Positions 29,930 to 38,006 of a DNA stretch of 64,000 bases are shown here, piece by piece. The notes beneath the pieces were generated by a model. It was not told the DNA's origin and made no database searches. It was given only the letters and a program-made list of their open reading frames with translations. The stretch covers positions 1-64,000 of the forward strand of contig CAWGLZ010000006.1 in assembly GCA_963823535.1 (NCBI GenBank), read 5' to 3'. Position numbers and translations under genes: made by a program. Position 1 is the first letter of the stretch, and every line of letters begins with the position of its first letter. The DNA is from RPQJ01 sp963823535. GTDB taxonomy: Bacteria > Pseudomonadota > Gammaproteobacteria > Steroidobacterales > Steroidobacteraceae.

Positions 29930-31306
29930 CTAGTGCCCCCCCGCGCCGGCGCCGGCCGTGCCGAGCGCGGCGGCCACTCGCTCGAGGCGATTCGCCCGCG
30001 AGCCCTTCACCAGCACGGTCACGTCCGGTCCGATCTCGCCGCGCAGCGACTCGATCAGGTCCTCGACGCTCGCGAACCAGGTGGCACCGGCCCCGAAGGC
30101 CTCCACCGCGTGACGCGCGTCGTCGCCCACGGCGAGGAGCCGCGACACGCCGACGTTGCGCGCGAATCCGCCCATCTCCGCGTGCAGCCGGTCCGATTCG
30201 GGGCCGAGCTCGCGCATTTCGCCGAGCACCAGCCAGTGACGCCCGGGGATGGTGGACAGCGAGCTCAGGCCCGCACGCAGGGAACCCGGGTTCGCGTTGT
30301 AGGAGTCGTCGATCAGGCGGGCGCCGCGCAGCAGCGGCTTGACCTCGAGCCGGCCGGACACGGCGCGCATCGACTCGAGCCCCTCCGCGATCGCCTCGAG
30401 GGTCGCCCCGGCGGCATGGGCCGCCGCCGCCGCCGCGAGCGCGTTCATCACGTTGTGCTCGCCGGCCAGGCGCTGGGTGATCCGCCGCCGTCCGAGCGGA
30501 CAGGCGAGATCGAAGCCGGTGACGAAGCCGTCGTCCGTCAGCCGCTCCTCGACCCCGGTGGCGGTGAAATCCGCCGGCTCGCGCATGCCGAAGGTCACGA
30601 CGCGCCCCGCCGCGCGTGCCAGCCCGTGCCAGTAGGCCGAGTACCGGTCGTCCGCATTGATGACGGCCGTGCCGTCGCTGCCCAGCGCGGCGAACATCTC
30701 GCCCTTGCCCTGCGCGACGCCGTCGAGACCGCCGAATCCCTCGAGGTGGGCCGGCCCCGCATTGATGACGAGCCCGACGTCGGGCTTCGCGATCGCCGCG
30801 AGGTGGGCGATCTCGCCCTTGTGGTTCGCGCCCATCTCGATCACCGCATGGCGGTGTGTCGCATCGAGCCGGGTCAGGGTCAGCGGGACGCCGATGTGGT
30901 TGTTCAGGTTGCCGCGCGTGACGAGGCAGGGCCCGGCGCAGGCGAGGATCGCGCCCGTCATTTCCTTGACGGTGGTCTTGCCGTTGCTGCCGGTGATGCC
31001 GACGACCGTGCCGTCGAAGTCCGCGCGCCAGGCCGTCGCGAACGCCGTGAGACCGGCGAGCACGTCGCGGACCACGACCTGCGCCAGCGGCACGGCGACG
31101 AGTCGCGCGACCAGCGCGCCTGCCGCGCCGCACTCCAGTGCCTCGGGCACGAACTGGTGGCCGTCGACCCGCTCTCCGCGCAGGGCGACGAACAGTGCGC
31201 CCGGCTCCAGCGTGCGCGAATCCAGCGTCACGGTGCCGAAGTCGCCGTCCTCGCCGTGCAGGACGCCGCCGGTCACGCGCGCGAGCTCGCCGAGGCTGCG
31301 GATCAT
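29930..31306 (-). CDS. murF: UDP-MurNAc-tripeptide--D-alanyl-D-alanine ligase
   Basis: Mur ligase that adds the D-Ala-D-Ala made by Ddl to UDP-MurNAc-tripeptide. The protein has 458 residues. LTLDSRTLEPG-like N-terminus (VTLDSRTLEPGALFVAL), ATP site GITGSNGKTTVKEM, LAGEHNVMNALAAAAA and RLIDDSYNANPGSLRAGL are all present. ATG 31306 overlaps the murE stop by 4 nt. Confidence 0.98.
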   Translation of the reverse strand: MIRSLGELARVTGGVLHGEDGDFGTVTLDSRTLEPGALFVALRGERVDGHQFVPEALECGAAGALVARLVAVPLAQVVVRDVLAGLTAFATAWRADFDGTVVGITGSNGKTTVKEMTGAILACAGPCLVTRGNLNNHIGVPLTLTRLDATHRHAVIEMGANHKGEIAHLAAIAKPDVGLVINAGPAHLEGFGGLDGVAQGKGEMFAALGSDGTAVINADDRYSAYWHGLARAAGRVVTFGMREPADFTATGVEERLTDDGFVTGFDLACPLGRRRITQRLAGEHNVMNALAAAAAAHAAGATLEAIAEGLESMRAVSGRLEVKPLLRGARLIDDSYNANPGSLRAGLSSLSTIPGRHWLVLGEMRELGPESDRLHAEMGGFARNVGVSRLLAVGDDARHAVEAFGAGATWFASVEDLIESLRGEIGPDVTVLVKGSRANRLERVAAALGTAGAGAGGH

Positions 31307-32829
31307 GCTTCCTCCCCGAGCGCGTCGAGCACCACGGCACGGTCACTGAACGGCCGGACCTCGCTGCCCACGACCTGGTGTTCCTCGTGACCCTTGCCCG
31401 CGATGACCACGACGTCGCCGGCGTCGGCCTCGCTGAGCGCGTAGTGGATCGCTTCCGCGCGGTCGGCGACGACGTGCGCGGACCCGGCGTCCGGCATGCC
31501 CGACAGGATCTGCTCGAGGATGACGCGCGAGTCCTCGCTGCGCGGGTTGTCGTCGGTGAGGACGACCACGTCGGCCCGCTCGGCGGCGATCGCACCCATG
31601 ATCGGCCGCTTCCCGGGATCGCGGTCCCCGCCGCAGCCGAACACGCAGAAGAGTCGTCCCCGGCAGTGTGCGCGGGCGGCGTCGAGGACCTTGGCGAGCG
31701 CATCCGGGGAGTGCGCGTAGTCGACGAGCGCCAGCGGTTGCGCGCCGCCGCCGAAGGATTCCATCCGGCCGGGCGGCGCGACGCACGAGGCCAGCGCCAC
31801 CAGCGCCTGCTGCAGCGGGACGCGCCATCCCAGCAGCACTCCGAGCACCGCGAGCAGGTTCTCCACGTTGAACTCGCCCACCAGGCGGGATCGCAGCGTG
31901 CCGGCGCCCCAGCTCGTCTCGACGTGCACCGTCAGCCCGGCCGTCGTCGCGCGCGACTCCGGCACGCGGATCCAGTCGGTCCCCGTCTCCGCCCAGATCT
32001 CGTTCGACGTCGAGTAGAGAACGCGCTCGACGGACGGATCCAGGGAGTCCGCGAGCGTCCGCCCGAAGGGGTCGCGCACGTTGACGACCGCGCAGCGCAG
32101 CCCGGGCAGGCCGAACAGTCGCGACTTCGCGGCGCCGTAGGCCTCGAGCGTCCCGTGATAGTCCAGGTGGTCGCGGCTCAGGTTGGTGAACACCGCCGTG
32201 TCGAAGCGCACCCCGGCAACCCGGTGCTGGTCGAGCGCGTGGGATGACACTTCGAGGCTCATGGCCACGGCGCCGGCATCCCGGGCTTCCGCCAGTCGCC
32301 GGTGGACACTCACGCTGTCCGGCGTGGTCAGGCCCCGCTCGCGCAGCGCACCCGGCCGACCGAAACCGATGGTCCCGAGGTACGCGCTGCGGCGCCCGAC
32401 GAGGTCCGCGGCCTGGGCCAGGAGGTAGGCACCGGTGGTCTTGCCGTTCGTCCCGGTGAAGCCGGCGACCCGAAGGTCGGCCGAGGGCTGCCGGAAGAAA
32501 CGGTCTGCGAGCTCGCCGGCGCGCCGTCCCAGTTGCGGGACCGCGTGCACCACGACCTGCGCCGGCAGCACGGGGGCCTCGATGCCGGGGGCGGGCTCCC
32601 ACAGCACAGCCACCGCGCCGCGTTCGACCGCGGCGGCGGCATGGGCGAGGCCGTGCGACGAGCGGCCCTGGACGGCCAGGAACGCGGCGCCCGGCGTCGC
32701 GGCGCGGCTGTCGAGCGTGAGATCCGCGATCCCGACGTCGCGCAGCGGCACCGCTGCGACGCCCTCGGTCAGCGCCGCGAGCGTCGTGCGATACGCGGCC
32801 ACGCGGGGCTCTTCGGCCACGGCGTTCAT
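31303..32829 (-). CDS. murE: UDP-MurNAc-L-Ala-D-Glu--meso-DAP ligase
   Basis: Adds the third residue to the stem peptide. The motif DNPRSEDSR is the meso-diaminopimelate-specific form, which fixes the peptidoglycan type. The protein has 508 residues. The ATP site reads GFTGTNGKTTGAYLLAQ and the carbamylated-lysine region lies near FGRPGALRERGLTTPDSVS. ATG 32829 is chosen for its GAGGA ribosome binding site 7 bp upstream; ATG 32856, which overlaps ftsI by 7 nt, is an alternative start that adds nine residues. Confidence 0.97.
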   Translation of the reverse strand: MNAVAEEPRVAAYRTTLAALTEGVAAVPLRDVGIADLTLDSRAATPGAAFLAVQGRSSHGLAHAAAAVERGAVAVLWEPAPGIEAPVLPAQVVVHAVPQLGRRAGELADRFFRQPSADLRVAGFTGTNGKTTGAYLLAQAADLVGRRSAYLGTIGFGRPGALRERGLTTPDSVSVHRRLAEARDAGAVAMSLEVSSHALDQHRVAGVRFDTAVFTNLSRDHLDYHGTLEAYGAAKSRLFGLPGLRCAVVNVRDPFGRTLADSLDPSVERVLYSTSNEIWAETGTDWIRVPESRATTAGLTVHVETSWGAGTLRSRLVGEFNVENLLAVLGVLLGWRVPLQQALVALASCVAPPGRMESFGGGAQPLALVDYAHSPDALAKVLDAARAHCRGRLFCVFGCGGDRDPGKRPIMGAIAAERADVVVLTDDNPRSEDSRVILEQILSGMPDAGSAHVVADRAEAIHYALSEADAGDVVVIAGKGHEEHQVVGSEVRPFSDRAVVLDALGEEA

Positions 32830-32849
32830 TCCCTCGTCCTCGCCACGGC

Positions 32850-34580
32850 TCACCATGGATCCTGCGCCTGCACCAGCGTCGTCGCGGGCATGCGCTGCAG
32901 GTCGTCGGGCGGGATCGCGAGCAGGCGCAGCGCGCCCGACATCACGGTGGCGAAGACGGGGGCCGCCACCTCGCCACCGTAGTAGGCACCGCCCGTCGGC
33001 TCGTCGATGACGACGACGGCCGCGAGGCGCGGCTGGCTGGCCGGCACGACGCCGCCGAAGACGGCCATGTACTTGTTGGTGGAATAGCCGCCGGTCTCGG
33101 AGGCCTTCCACGCAGTGCCGGTCTTGCCCGCGACGCGGTAACCCATCACGCGCGCGCGGCGCGCGGTTCCCTGGTCGCCGACCACGGCCTCCATCATGGT
33201 GACGAGCTCGCGCGCCACGGTCTCGTCGAGCACGCGTTCGCCGGCAGGGACCGACTCGAGCCTGCGCAGGCTGACGGGACGGCGGATTCCCGCCGCCCCC
33301 AGCACCGCGTACGCCTGCGCGAGCTGCAGCGGCGTGACCGACAGCCCGTAGCCGTAGGACATCGTGGCCTGCCCGATGGGCCGCCAGTGGTTGGCGCTGG
33401 TGAGGATGCCGGCCGATTCGCCGGGGAAGCCGGAGCCCGTCACGCGGCCGAAGCCGAACTCGTCGAGCTGGCTCCACATCTCCTGCGGCTTGAGCGACAG
33501 CGCGATCTTCGCGACGCCGACGTTGCTCGACTTCGCCAGCACGGTCGTCACGTCGATCGTGCCGAGGTTGTGCTTGTCCTTCACGGTCTTGATGCCGACG
33601 CGCAGCATGCCCGGGCCGGTCTCGATCAGCGTGTCGGGATGGAACCGCCCCGTCTCCAGGCCGGCGGCGACGACGAACGGCTTGATGCTGGAACCGGGCT
33701 CGAAGAAGTCGTTGGTTGCGCGGTTGCGGTAACGGGACGCGGCGTACTGCTCGCGGTCGTTCGGGTTGAACGCCGGCTGGTTCACCATGGCGAGCACCTC
33801 GCCGGTAGCGATGTCGAGCACCACGATCGAGCCCGAGCGCGCATGATTCGCCTGCACCGCCGCCTTGAGCTCGCGATACGCGAGGTACTGCACGCGCAGG
33901 TCGATGCTCGTCTGCAGGTCCTGCCCCGGCCGCGGCGCCTTCAGGCGCTCGATGTCCTCGATGGTCCGGCCGAGGCTGTCGCGCATCACGCGCTTCGCGC
34001 CCGGCTCGCCTCCGAGCCACTGGTCGAAGGCCAGCTCGAGGCCTTCCTGCCCGACGTCGTCCACGTTGGTGAAGCCGAGCATGTGGCCGGTGACTTCGCC
34101 GGCCGGGTAGTAGCGACGGTACTCGCGCAGCGTGTCCACGCCGGGAATGTCCAGCGCCTTGACGCGCTCCGCATCCTGCGGACGCATGTGCCGCACGAGG
34201 TAGACAAATTCCCGGTCGAGGCTGCTCGTCACCCGGCGCGCGAGCCACTGCGGGTCGCGGTCGAGCGCCTTGGCCAGCCGCGGAAACTCGTGCGGCACCT
34301 GCGCCAGCTTGCGCGGGTCGGCCCAGACGGTGTCCACCGGCGTGCTGACCGCCAGCGCCTCGCCGTTGCGGTCGAGGATCATGCCCCGGTTCGCAGAGAG
34401 CTTCGCCACGCGCAGGATGCGCGCATCGCCCTGCTTCTCGAGGAAGTCCTGGTCGATGACCTGAAGGTAGACGGCACGCGTGACGAGCGCCACGCAGCCG
34501 AGCGCGAGCATGCCCAGCACGAACCAGTGCCGCCATGCCTGGTGCCCGGAATCGTCGCCGCGGGCGGAACCGCGCCTCAT
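32850..34580 (-). CDS. ftsI: Septal peptidoglycan transpeptidase FtsI (PBP3)
   Basis: Class B penicillin-binding protein that cross-links septal peptidoglycan, working with FtsW. The protein has 576 residues: a short cytoplasmic tail, one membrane helix (WFVLGMLALGCVALVTRAVY), a pedestal domain, then the transpeptidase domain. The active-site serine and lysine are in EPGSSIKPF, with the second motif AKSSNVG and the third VAGKTGTAW. ATG 34580 overlaps the ftsL stop by 4 nt. Confidence 0.98.
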   Translation of the reverse strand: MRRGSARGDDSGHQAWRHWFVLGMLALGCVALVTRAVYLQVIDQDFLEKQGDARILRVAKLSANRGMILDRNGEALAVSTPVDTVWADPRKLAQVPHEFPRLAKALDRDPQWLARRVTSSLDREFVYLVRHMRPQDAERVKALDIPGVDTLREYRRYYPAGEVTGHMLGFTNVDDVGQEGLELAFDQWLGGEPGAKRVMRDSLGRTIEDIERLKAPRPGQDLQTSIDLRVQYLAYRELKAAVQANHARSGSIVVLDIATGEVLAMVNQPAFNPNDREQYAASRYRNRATNDFFEPGSSIKPFVVAAGLETGRFHPDTLIETGPGMLRVGIKTVKDKHNLGTIDVTTVLAKSSNVGVAKIALSLKPQEMWSQLDEFGFGRVTGSGFPGESAGILTSANHWRPIGQATMSYGYGLSVTPLQLAQAYAVLGAAGIRRPVSLRRLESVPAGERVLDETVARELVTMMEAVVGDQGTARRARVMGYRVAGKTGTAWKASETGGYSTNKYMAVFGGVVPASQPRLAAVVVIDEPTGGAYYGGEVAAPVFATVMSGALRLLAIPPDDLQRMPATTLVQAQDPW

Positions 34581-34852
34581 GGCTGCACGATGCGCAGGTC
34601 GGTCGCCTGCGGGATGACCATGTGCAGGTCGTCGCGTGCGACGCGCTCGACCCGGCCGTGGGTGGCCCAGGTGCTCTGCTCGAGCTGCAGCTGACCCCAT
34701 TCGATGTCGAGGTCGTCGCGCTGCTCGGTCAGCTTCTGCAGCTCGTTGAAGCGGCTGCGCGCCTCGTGCTTCGCGTAGATCACGCCGAGCGACGATCCGA
34801 GCACGACCACCCACAGCACCGAGACCAGGATGCGCCAGTGACGGGTGCTCAT
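34577..34852 (-). CDS. ftsL: Cell division protein FtsL
   Basis: Small bitopic divisome protein (91 residues) that pairs with FtsB through a periplasmic coiled coil and activates FtsWI. It has one membrane helix (ILVSVLWVVVLGSSLGVIYA), then a heptad-like region (FNELQKLTEQRDDLDIEWGQ) and the conserved AWS-like EQSTWATHGRVE segment. It overlaps rsmH and ftsI by 4 nt at each end. Confidence 0.93.
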   Translation of the reverse strand: MSTRHWRILVSVLWVVVLGSSLGVIYAKHEARSRFNELQKLTEQRDDLDIEWGQLQLEQSTWATHGRVERVARDDLHMVIPQATDLRIVQP

Positions 34853-35778
34853 GCGGCGAGCCTTTCGGCCACGCGCAGCACCGCGCTGCGGGCACGCGGA
34901 TTGGACTGCACCTCAGCCTCGCCGGCCATGATCGCGCCGCCCACGCGCTTCAGGCGGGGCCGCGCGTGCGGCGGCACCGTCGGCAAGCCGGCGTACACGG
35001 GGTCGCCCTGCTCCTCCCGGCGGATGTAGCGCTTGACGATGCGATCCTCGAGCGAGTGGAAGCTGATGACGCACAGGCGGCCACCGGGTGCGAGCAGGCG
35101 TACGGCCTGCGGCAGCGCGGACTCGAGCTGCTCGAGCTCACGGTTCACGTGGATGCGGATCGCCTGGAACGTACGGGTGGCCGGGTGCTTGCCGGGTTCG
35201 CGCGTCGGCACGGCGGCGGCCACGATCTCCGCCAGCTGCCCGGTGCGCGTCAGCGGACCCTGGGCGCGTGCCGCGAGGATGGCGCGGGCGATCCGTCGCG
35301 CGAAACGCTCCTCGCCGAGCGTGCGCAGGACGTCGGCGATCTCGCGCTCGGTGGCTTTCGCCAGCCACTGCGCGGCGCTCTGTCCGGCCTCGTTGTCCAT
35401 CCGCATGTCGAGCGGCCCGTCCTGCATGAAGCTGAAGCCGCGCCGGGCCTCATCGAGCTGCGGCGACGAGACCCCCAGGTCCAGCAGCACGCCGTCAAGC
35501 TCCCCGTCCAACCCCGCCGCCCGGACGCACTCCTCGAGTTCGCCGAACGACCCCCGTACCAACGTGAGACGCAAGTCCCGCGCAAACCGCACCCGACCGG
35601 CCTCGACCGCCTCCGGGTCACGGTCGATCGCCACCACCTGGCCGGCCGGACCGAGCGCGCGCAGGATCGCCGCGGTGTGGCCGCCCCGGCCGAACGTCGC
35701 GTCGCAATAGCGACCTTCGGGCCGCACTGCGAGGCCGCCCAGCACTTCGTCGAGAAGTACCGGCGTGTGCTCCGCCAC
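34849..35778 (-). CDS. rsmH: 16S rRNA (cytosine1402-N4)-methyltransferase
   Basis: RsmH (MraW) methylates C1402 in the ribosomal P site. The protein has 309 residues. HTPVLLDEVLGGL opens the protein, the SAM-binding motif is YCDATFGRGGHTAAIL, and LLDLGVSSPQLDEARRGFSF and VISFHSLEDRIVKRYIR are diagnostic. The GTG start at 35778 lies 8 bp after the mraZ stop. Confidence 0.97.
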   Translation of the reverse strand: MAEHTPVLLDEVLGGLAVRPEGRYCDATFGRGGHTAAILRALGPAGQVVAIDRDPEAVEAGRVRFARDLRLTLVRGSFGELEECVRAAGLDGELDGVLLDLGVSSPQLDEARRGFSFMQDGPLDMRMDNEAGQSAAQWLAKATEREIADVLRTLGEERFARRIARAILAARAQGPLTRTGQLAEIVAAAVPTREPGKHPATRTFQAIRIHVNRELEQLESALPQAVRLLAPGGRLCVISFHSLEDRIVKRYIRREEQGDPVYAGLPTVPPHARPRLKRVGGAIMAGEAEVQSNPRARSAVLRVAERLAA

Positions 35779-35786
35779 GTGCCCGC

Positions 35787-36242
35787 CTACAACGACAGCT
35801 GGCCGAGTTCGGCCGGCAGCTCGCCGGGCTCCTCGCCCGCCTGCAGCCAGGCGTCGCGGCGCTCGTTCCAGTGCGCCTCGTCCCAGAGCTCGAACCGGGT
35901 GCCCTGCCCGATCAGCATCGCCTGCCGCGTGAGCCCCGCGTATTCGCGGAGCTTCGGCGGCACCAGCACCCGTCCGTGGGAATCGAGCTCGAGGTCGGTC
36001 GCGTGACCGACCATCAGGCGCTGGAGTCGTCGCGCCTGCGGATTCAGCGTCGGCAGGCGCATCAACTTGCGTTCGATCTCTTCCCAGTCGGGCAGCGGAT
36101 AGATCAGCAGGCACCGGTCGGCCCGATCGACAGTCGCCACGAGACGGCCCTCGCTGCGCTCGACCAGGGTCTCCCGGTACCGCGCAGGCATGGCCATCCG
36201 CCCCTTGGCGTCGAGCGTCACTTTGTTGGCGCCACGAAACAT
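35787..36242 (-). CDS. mraZ: Transcriptional regulator MraZ
   Basis: DNA-binding protein with two SpoVT/AbrB-like halves that, in E. coli, represses its own dcw operon by binding tandem GTGGG boxes. The protein has 151 residues. The two repeats are seen as VTLDAKGRMAMPARYRE and LELDSHGRVLVPPKLREYAG. ATG 36242 (MFRGANKV) is chosen because it matches the family start and leaves the boxes at 36266-36291 entirely upstream. An in-frame GTG at 36263 would place them against the start codon. It is the first gene of the dcw run. Confidence 0.96.
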   Translation of the reverse strand: MFRGANKVTLDAKGRMAMPARYRETLVERSEGRLVATVDRADRCLLIYPLPDWEEIERKLMRLPTLNPQARRLQRLMVGHATDLELDSHGRVLVPPKLREYAGLTRQAMLIGQGTRFELWDEAHWNERRDAWLQAGEEPGELPAELGQLSL

Positions 36243-36265
36243 TTCAGGCTGCTGACGGGCCACCG

Positions 36266-36291
36266 GCCCATTTCATCCCACTTTGTCCCAC
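36266..36291 (-). promoter_or_regulatory. MraZ operator, three 10-bp-spaced boxes
   Basis: Read on the minus strand there are GTGGGA (36291-36286), GTGGGA (36281-36276) and a degenerate ATGGGC (36271-36266), each start exactly 10 bp from the next. E. coli MraZ binds GTGGG(A/T) direct repeats at this spacing. They lie just after the predicted transcription start, where binding would block initiation. Confidence 0.8.
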
Positions 36292-36299
36292 TTCGCGGC

Positions 36300-36329
36300 A
36301 CTATAGGTCGCGTGCGCGCGGAGAGTCAA
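36300..36329 (-). promoter_or_regulatory. Sigma70-type promoter of the dcw operon
   Basis: On the minus strand, TTGACT (36329-36324) and TATAGT (36305-36300) are separated by 18 bp. Each differs from consensus at one position. The expected start near 36293 falls at the first MraZ box, about 50 bp upstream of the mraZ ATG. Confidence 0.75.
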
Positions 36330-36727
36330 CGGCCCGGCTGAAGATTTTTCTAGGGGGCACAGCGACTTAGCCTCCAGCGAGGTGGCCGCCGGCGGGCGCC
36401 GGAGAGGCGATCGTCATCAGAATCAAAAGCTTACCTTAGATTCCTGATGGAGGGGTTAGAAGCCTGGATCTGTGGGACGTCGTGCCCTGCAGACCCTTGC
36501 TGCAGGCTGAAAGGTGCCCGGACGCGATCCAGGATCAGTTTTCTGGCCCAATCGGGTGGGACGGCTTGCCGGCGCTGGCGGAAACGACCGGCCTACGCAG
36601 CGAGCGGCGGGCGGTGGGCCAAAGTGGGAGAGGCTGCGCCGGCCCACCGGCCGGCACACGACTGACGATCCGCGCCGCCAGCCTCTTGACAAACAACTAA
36701 CATTATGAATGGACCCAAGGCAGAACA
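36330..36727. other. Non-coding stretch between dcw promoter and rnpB
   Basis: No gene is supported in these 400 bases. Short reading frames on both strands show no family pattern. A perfect 7-bp inverted repeat (CCTGCAG, 7-nt loop, CTGCAGG) lies around 36486. No T-tract terminator for rnpB was found. Confidence 0.5.
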
Positions 36728-37095
<368 letters not shown>

Positions 37096-37101
37096 GCGAC
37101 G

Positions 37102-37107
37102 ATTATA
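37102..37107 (-). promoter_or_regulatory. -10 box of rnpB, overlapping the rsmI stop codon
   Basis: A perfect TATAAT on the minus strand lies 6 bp upstream of the predicted RNA 5' end at 37095. Its TAA is the stop codon of rsmI. A -35 element at normal spacing is weak (CGCATT). Confidence 0.7.
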
Positions 37108-37954
37108 CAGGCGTGCGGAGCTGCAATGCGCGCGCATAGAGCTGCTTGCGCGGCCGTCCGGTCAGCTGGGCCGCGAGCTTGGCCGCCTGCGCGACGGGCA
37201 ATTCGTCGAGCAGCACGCGCAGGACGCGGTCCGCGGCCTCCTCGTCCGCGCTCACCTGTTCCGCCACGCCGTGGACGACGATCACGATCTCGCCGCGGCA
37301 CATGTCGGGGTCGCTGGAAGACTGCAGGGCCAGGCTGCCGAGCGTGCCGCGGTAGACGGTCTCGAACTTCTTCGTGAGCTCGCGCGCCACGGCCGCCGGA
37401 CGATCCGCGCCGAACACGCCTGCGAGGTCGGCGAGCGCCTCGGCGAGGCGGTGCGGCGCCTCGTAGAAGACGAGCGTTCGCGAATCGCCGGCGAGCTGCT
37501 GCAGCGAGCGCCGGCGCGCGGCCGCCTTCGGCGGCAGGAATCCCTCGAAAGTGAATCGTGCGGTCGGCAGCGCCGAAAGCGACAAGGCCATGATCGCCGC
37601 GCACGGCCCCGGGACGGCCGTGACCGCGATGCCGGCCGCCACGGCCTCACCCACGAGCGTGGCGCCCGGATCGCTCATCAGCGGCGTGCCCGCATCGCTC
37701 ACGAGCGCAACCGTGGCGCCGGCCCGCAGCCGCTCGATGACCTGCGGGGCACGCTCACGCTCGTTGTGATCGTGCAGCGACTGCAGCGTGCCCGGCGGAC
37801 GGTCGACGCCGCTGGCGTGCAGCAGTTGCGCCGTATGGCGCGTGTCCTCGGCGAGCAGCAGGTCTGCGCGCCCGAGCACCTCGCGCGCCCGCGGACCCAG
37901 GTCCGCCAGGTTTCCGATCGGCGTAGACACCAGCACCAGTGTGCCCGGCCGCAT
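37103..37954 (-). CDS. rsmI: 16S rRNA (cytidine1402-2'-O)-methyltransferase
   Basis: RsmI methylates the ribose of C1402, the same nucleotide that RsmH modifies. The protein has 283 residues from ATG 37954. LVLVSTPIGNLADLGPRARE, LLAEDTRHTAQLL, VALVSDAGTPLMSDPG and VTAVPGPCAAIMALS are the tetrapyrrole-methylase-type motifs. The C-terminal helical domain ends in LYARALQLRTPV. ATG 37954 is preferred to 38008 because the latter overlaps the divergent lpoA start. Its stop codon lies in the rnpB -10 box. Confidence 0.96.
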   Translation of the reverse strand: MRPGTLVLVSTPIGNLADLGPRAREVLGRADLLLAEDTRHTAQLLHASGVDRPPGTLQSLHDHNERERAPQVIERLRAGATVALVSDAGTPLMSDPGATLVGEAVAAGIAVTAVPGPCAAIMALSLSALPTARFTFEGFLPPKAAARRRSLQQLAGDSRTLVFYEAPHRLAEALADLAGVFGADRPAAVARELTKKFETVYRGTLGSLALQSSSDPDMCRGEIVIVVHGVAEQVSADEEAADRVLRVLLDELPVAQAAKLAAQLTGRPRKQLYARALQLRTPV

Positions 37955-38006
37955 TCGCGCTATAGAATCCACCGGATCTCCCGCCACTTCACTTCCCCGC
38001 TCCCCC

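Noticed and set aside
36472..36629. Three extra GTGGGA motifs (36472, 36556, 36624) as distal MraZ sites
   Set aside because: Spacing is 84 and 68 bp with no 10-bp phasing, and they are in the opposite orientation to the real operator.
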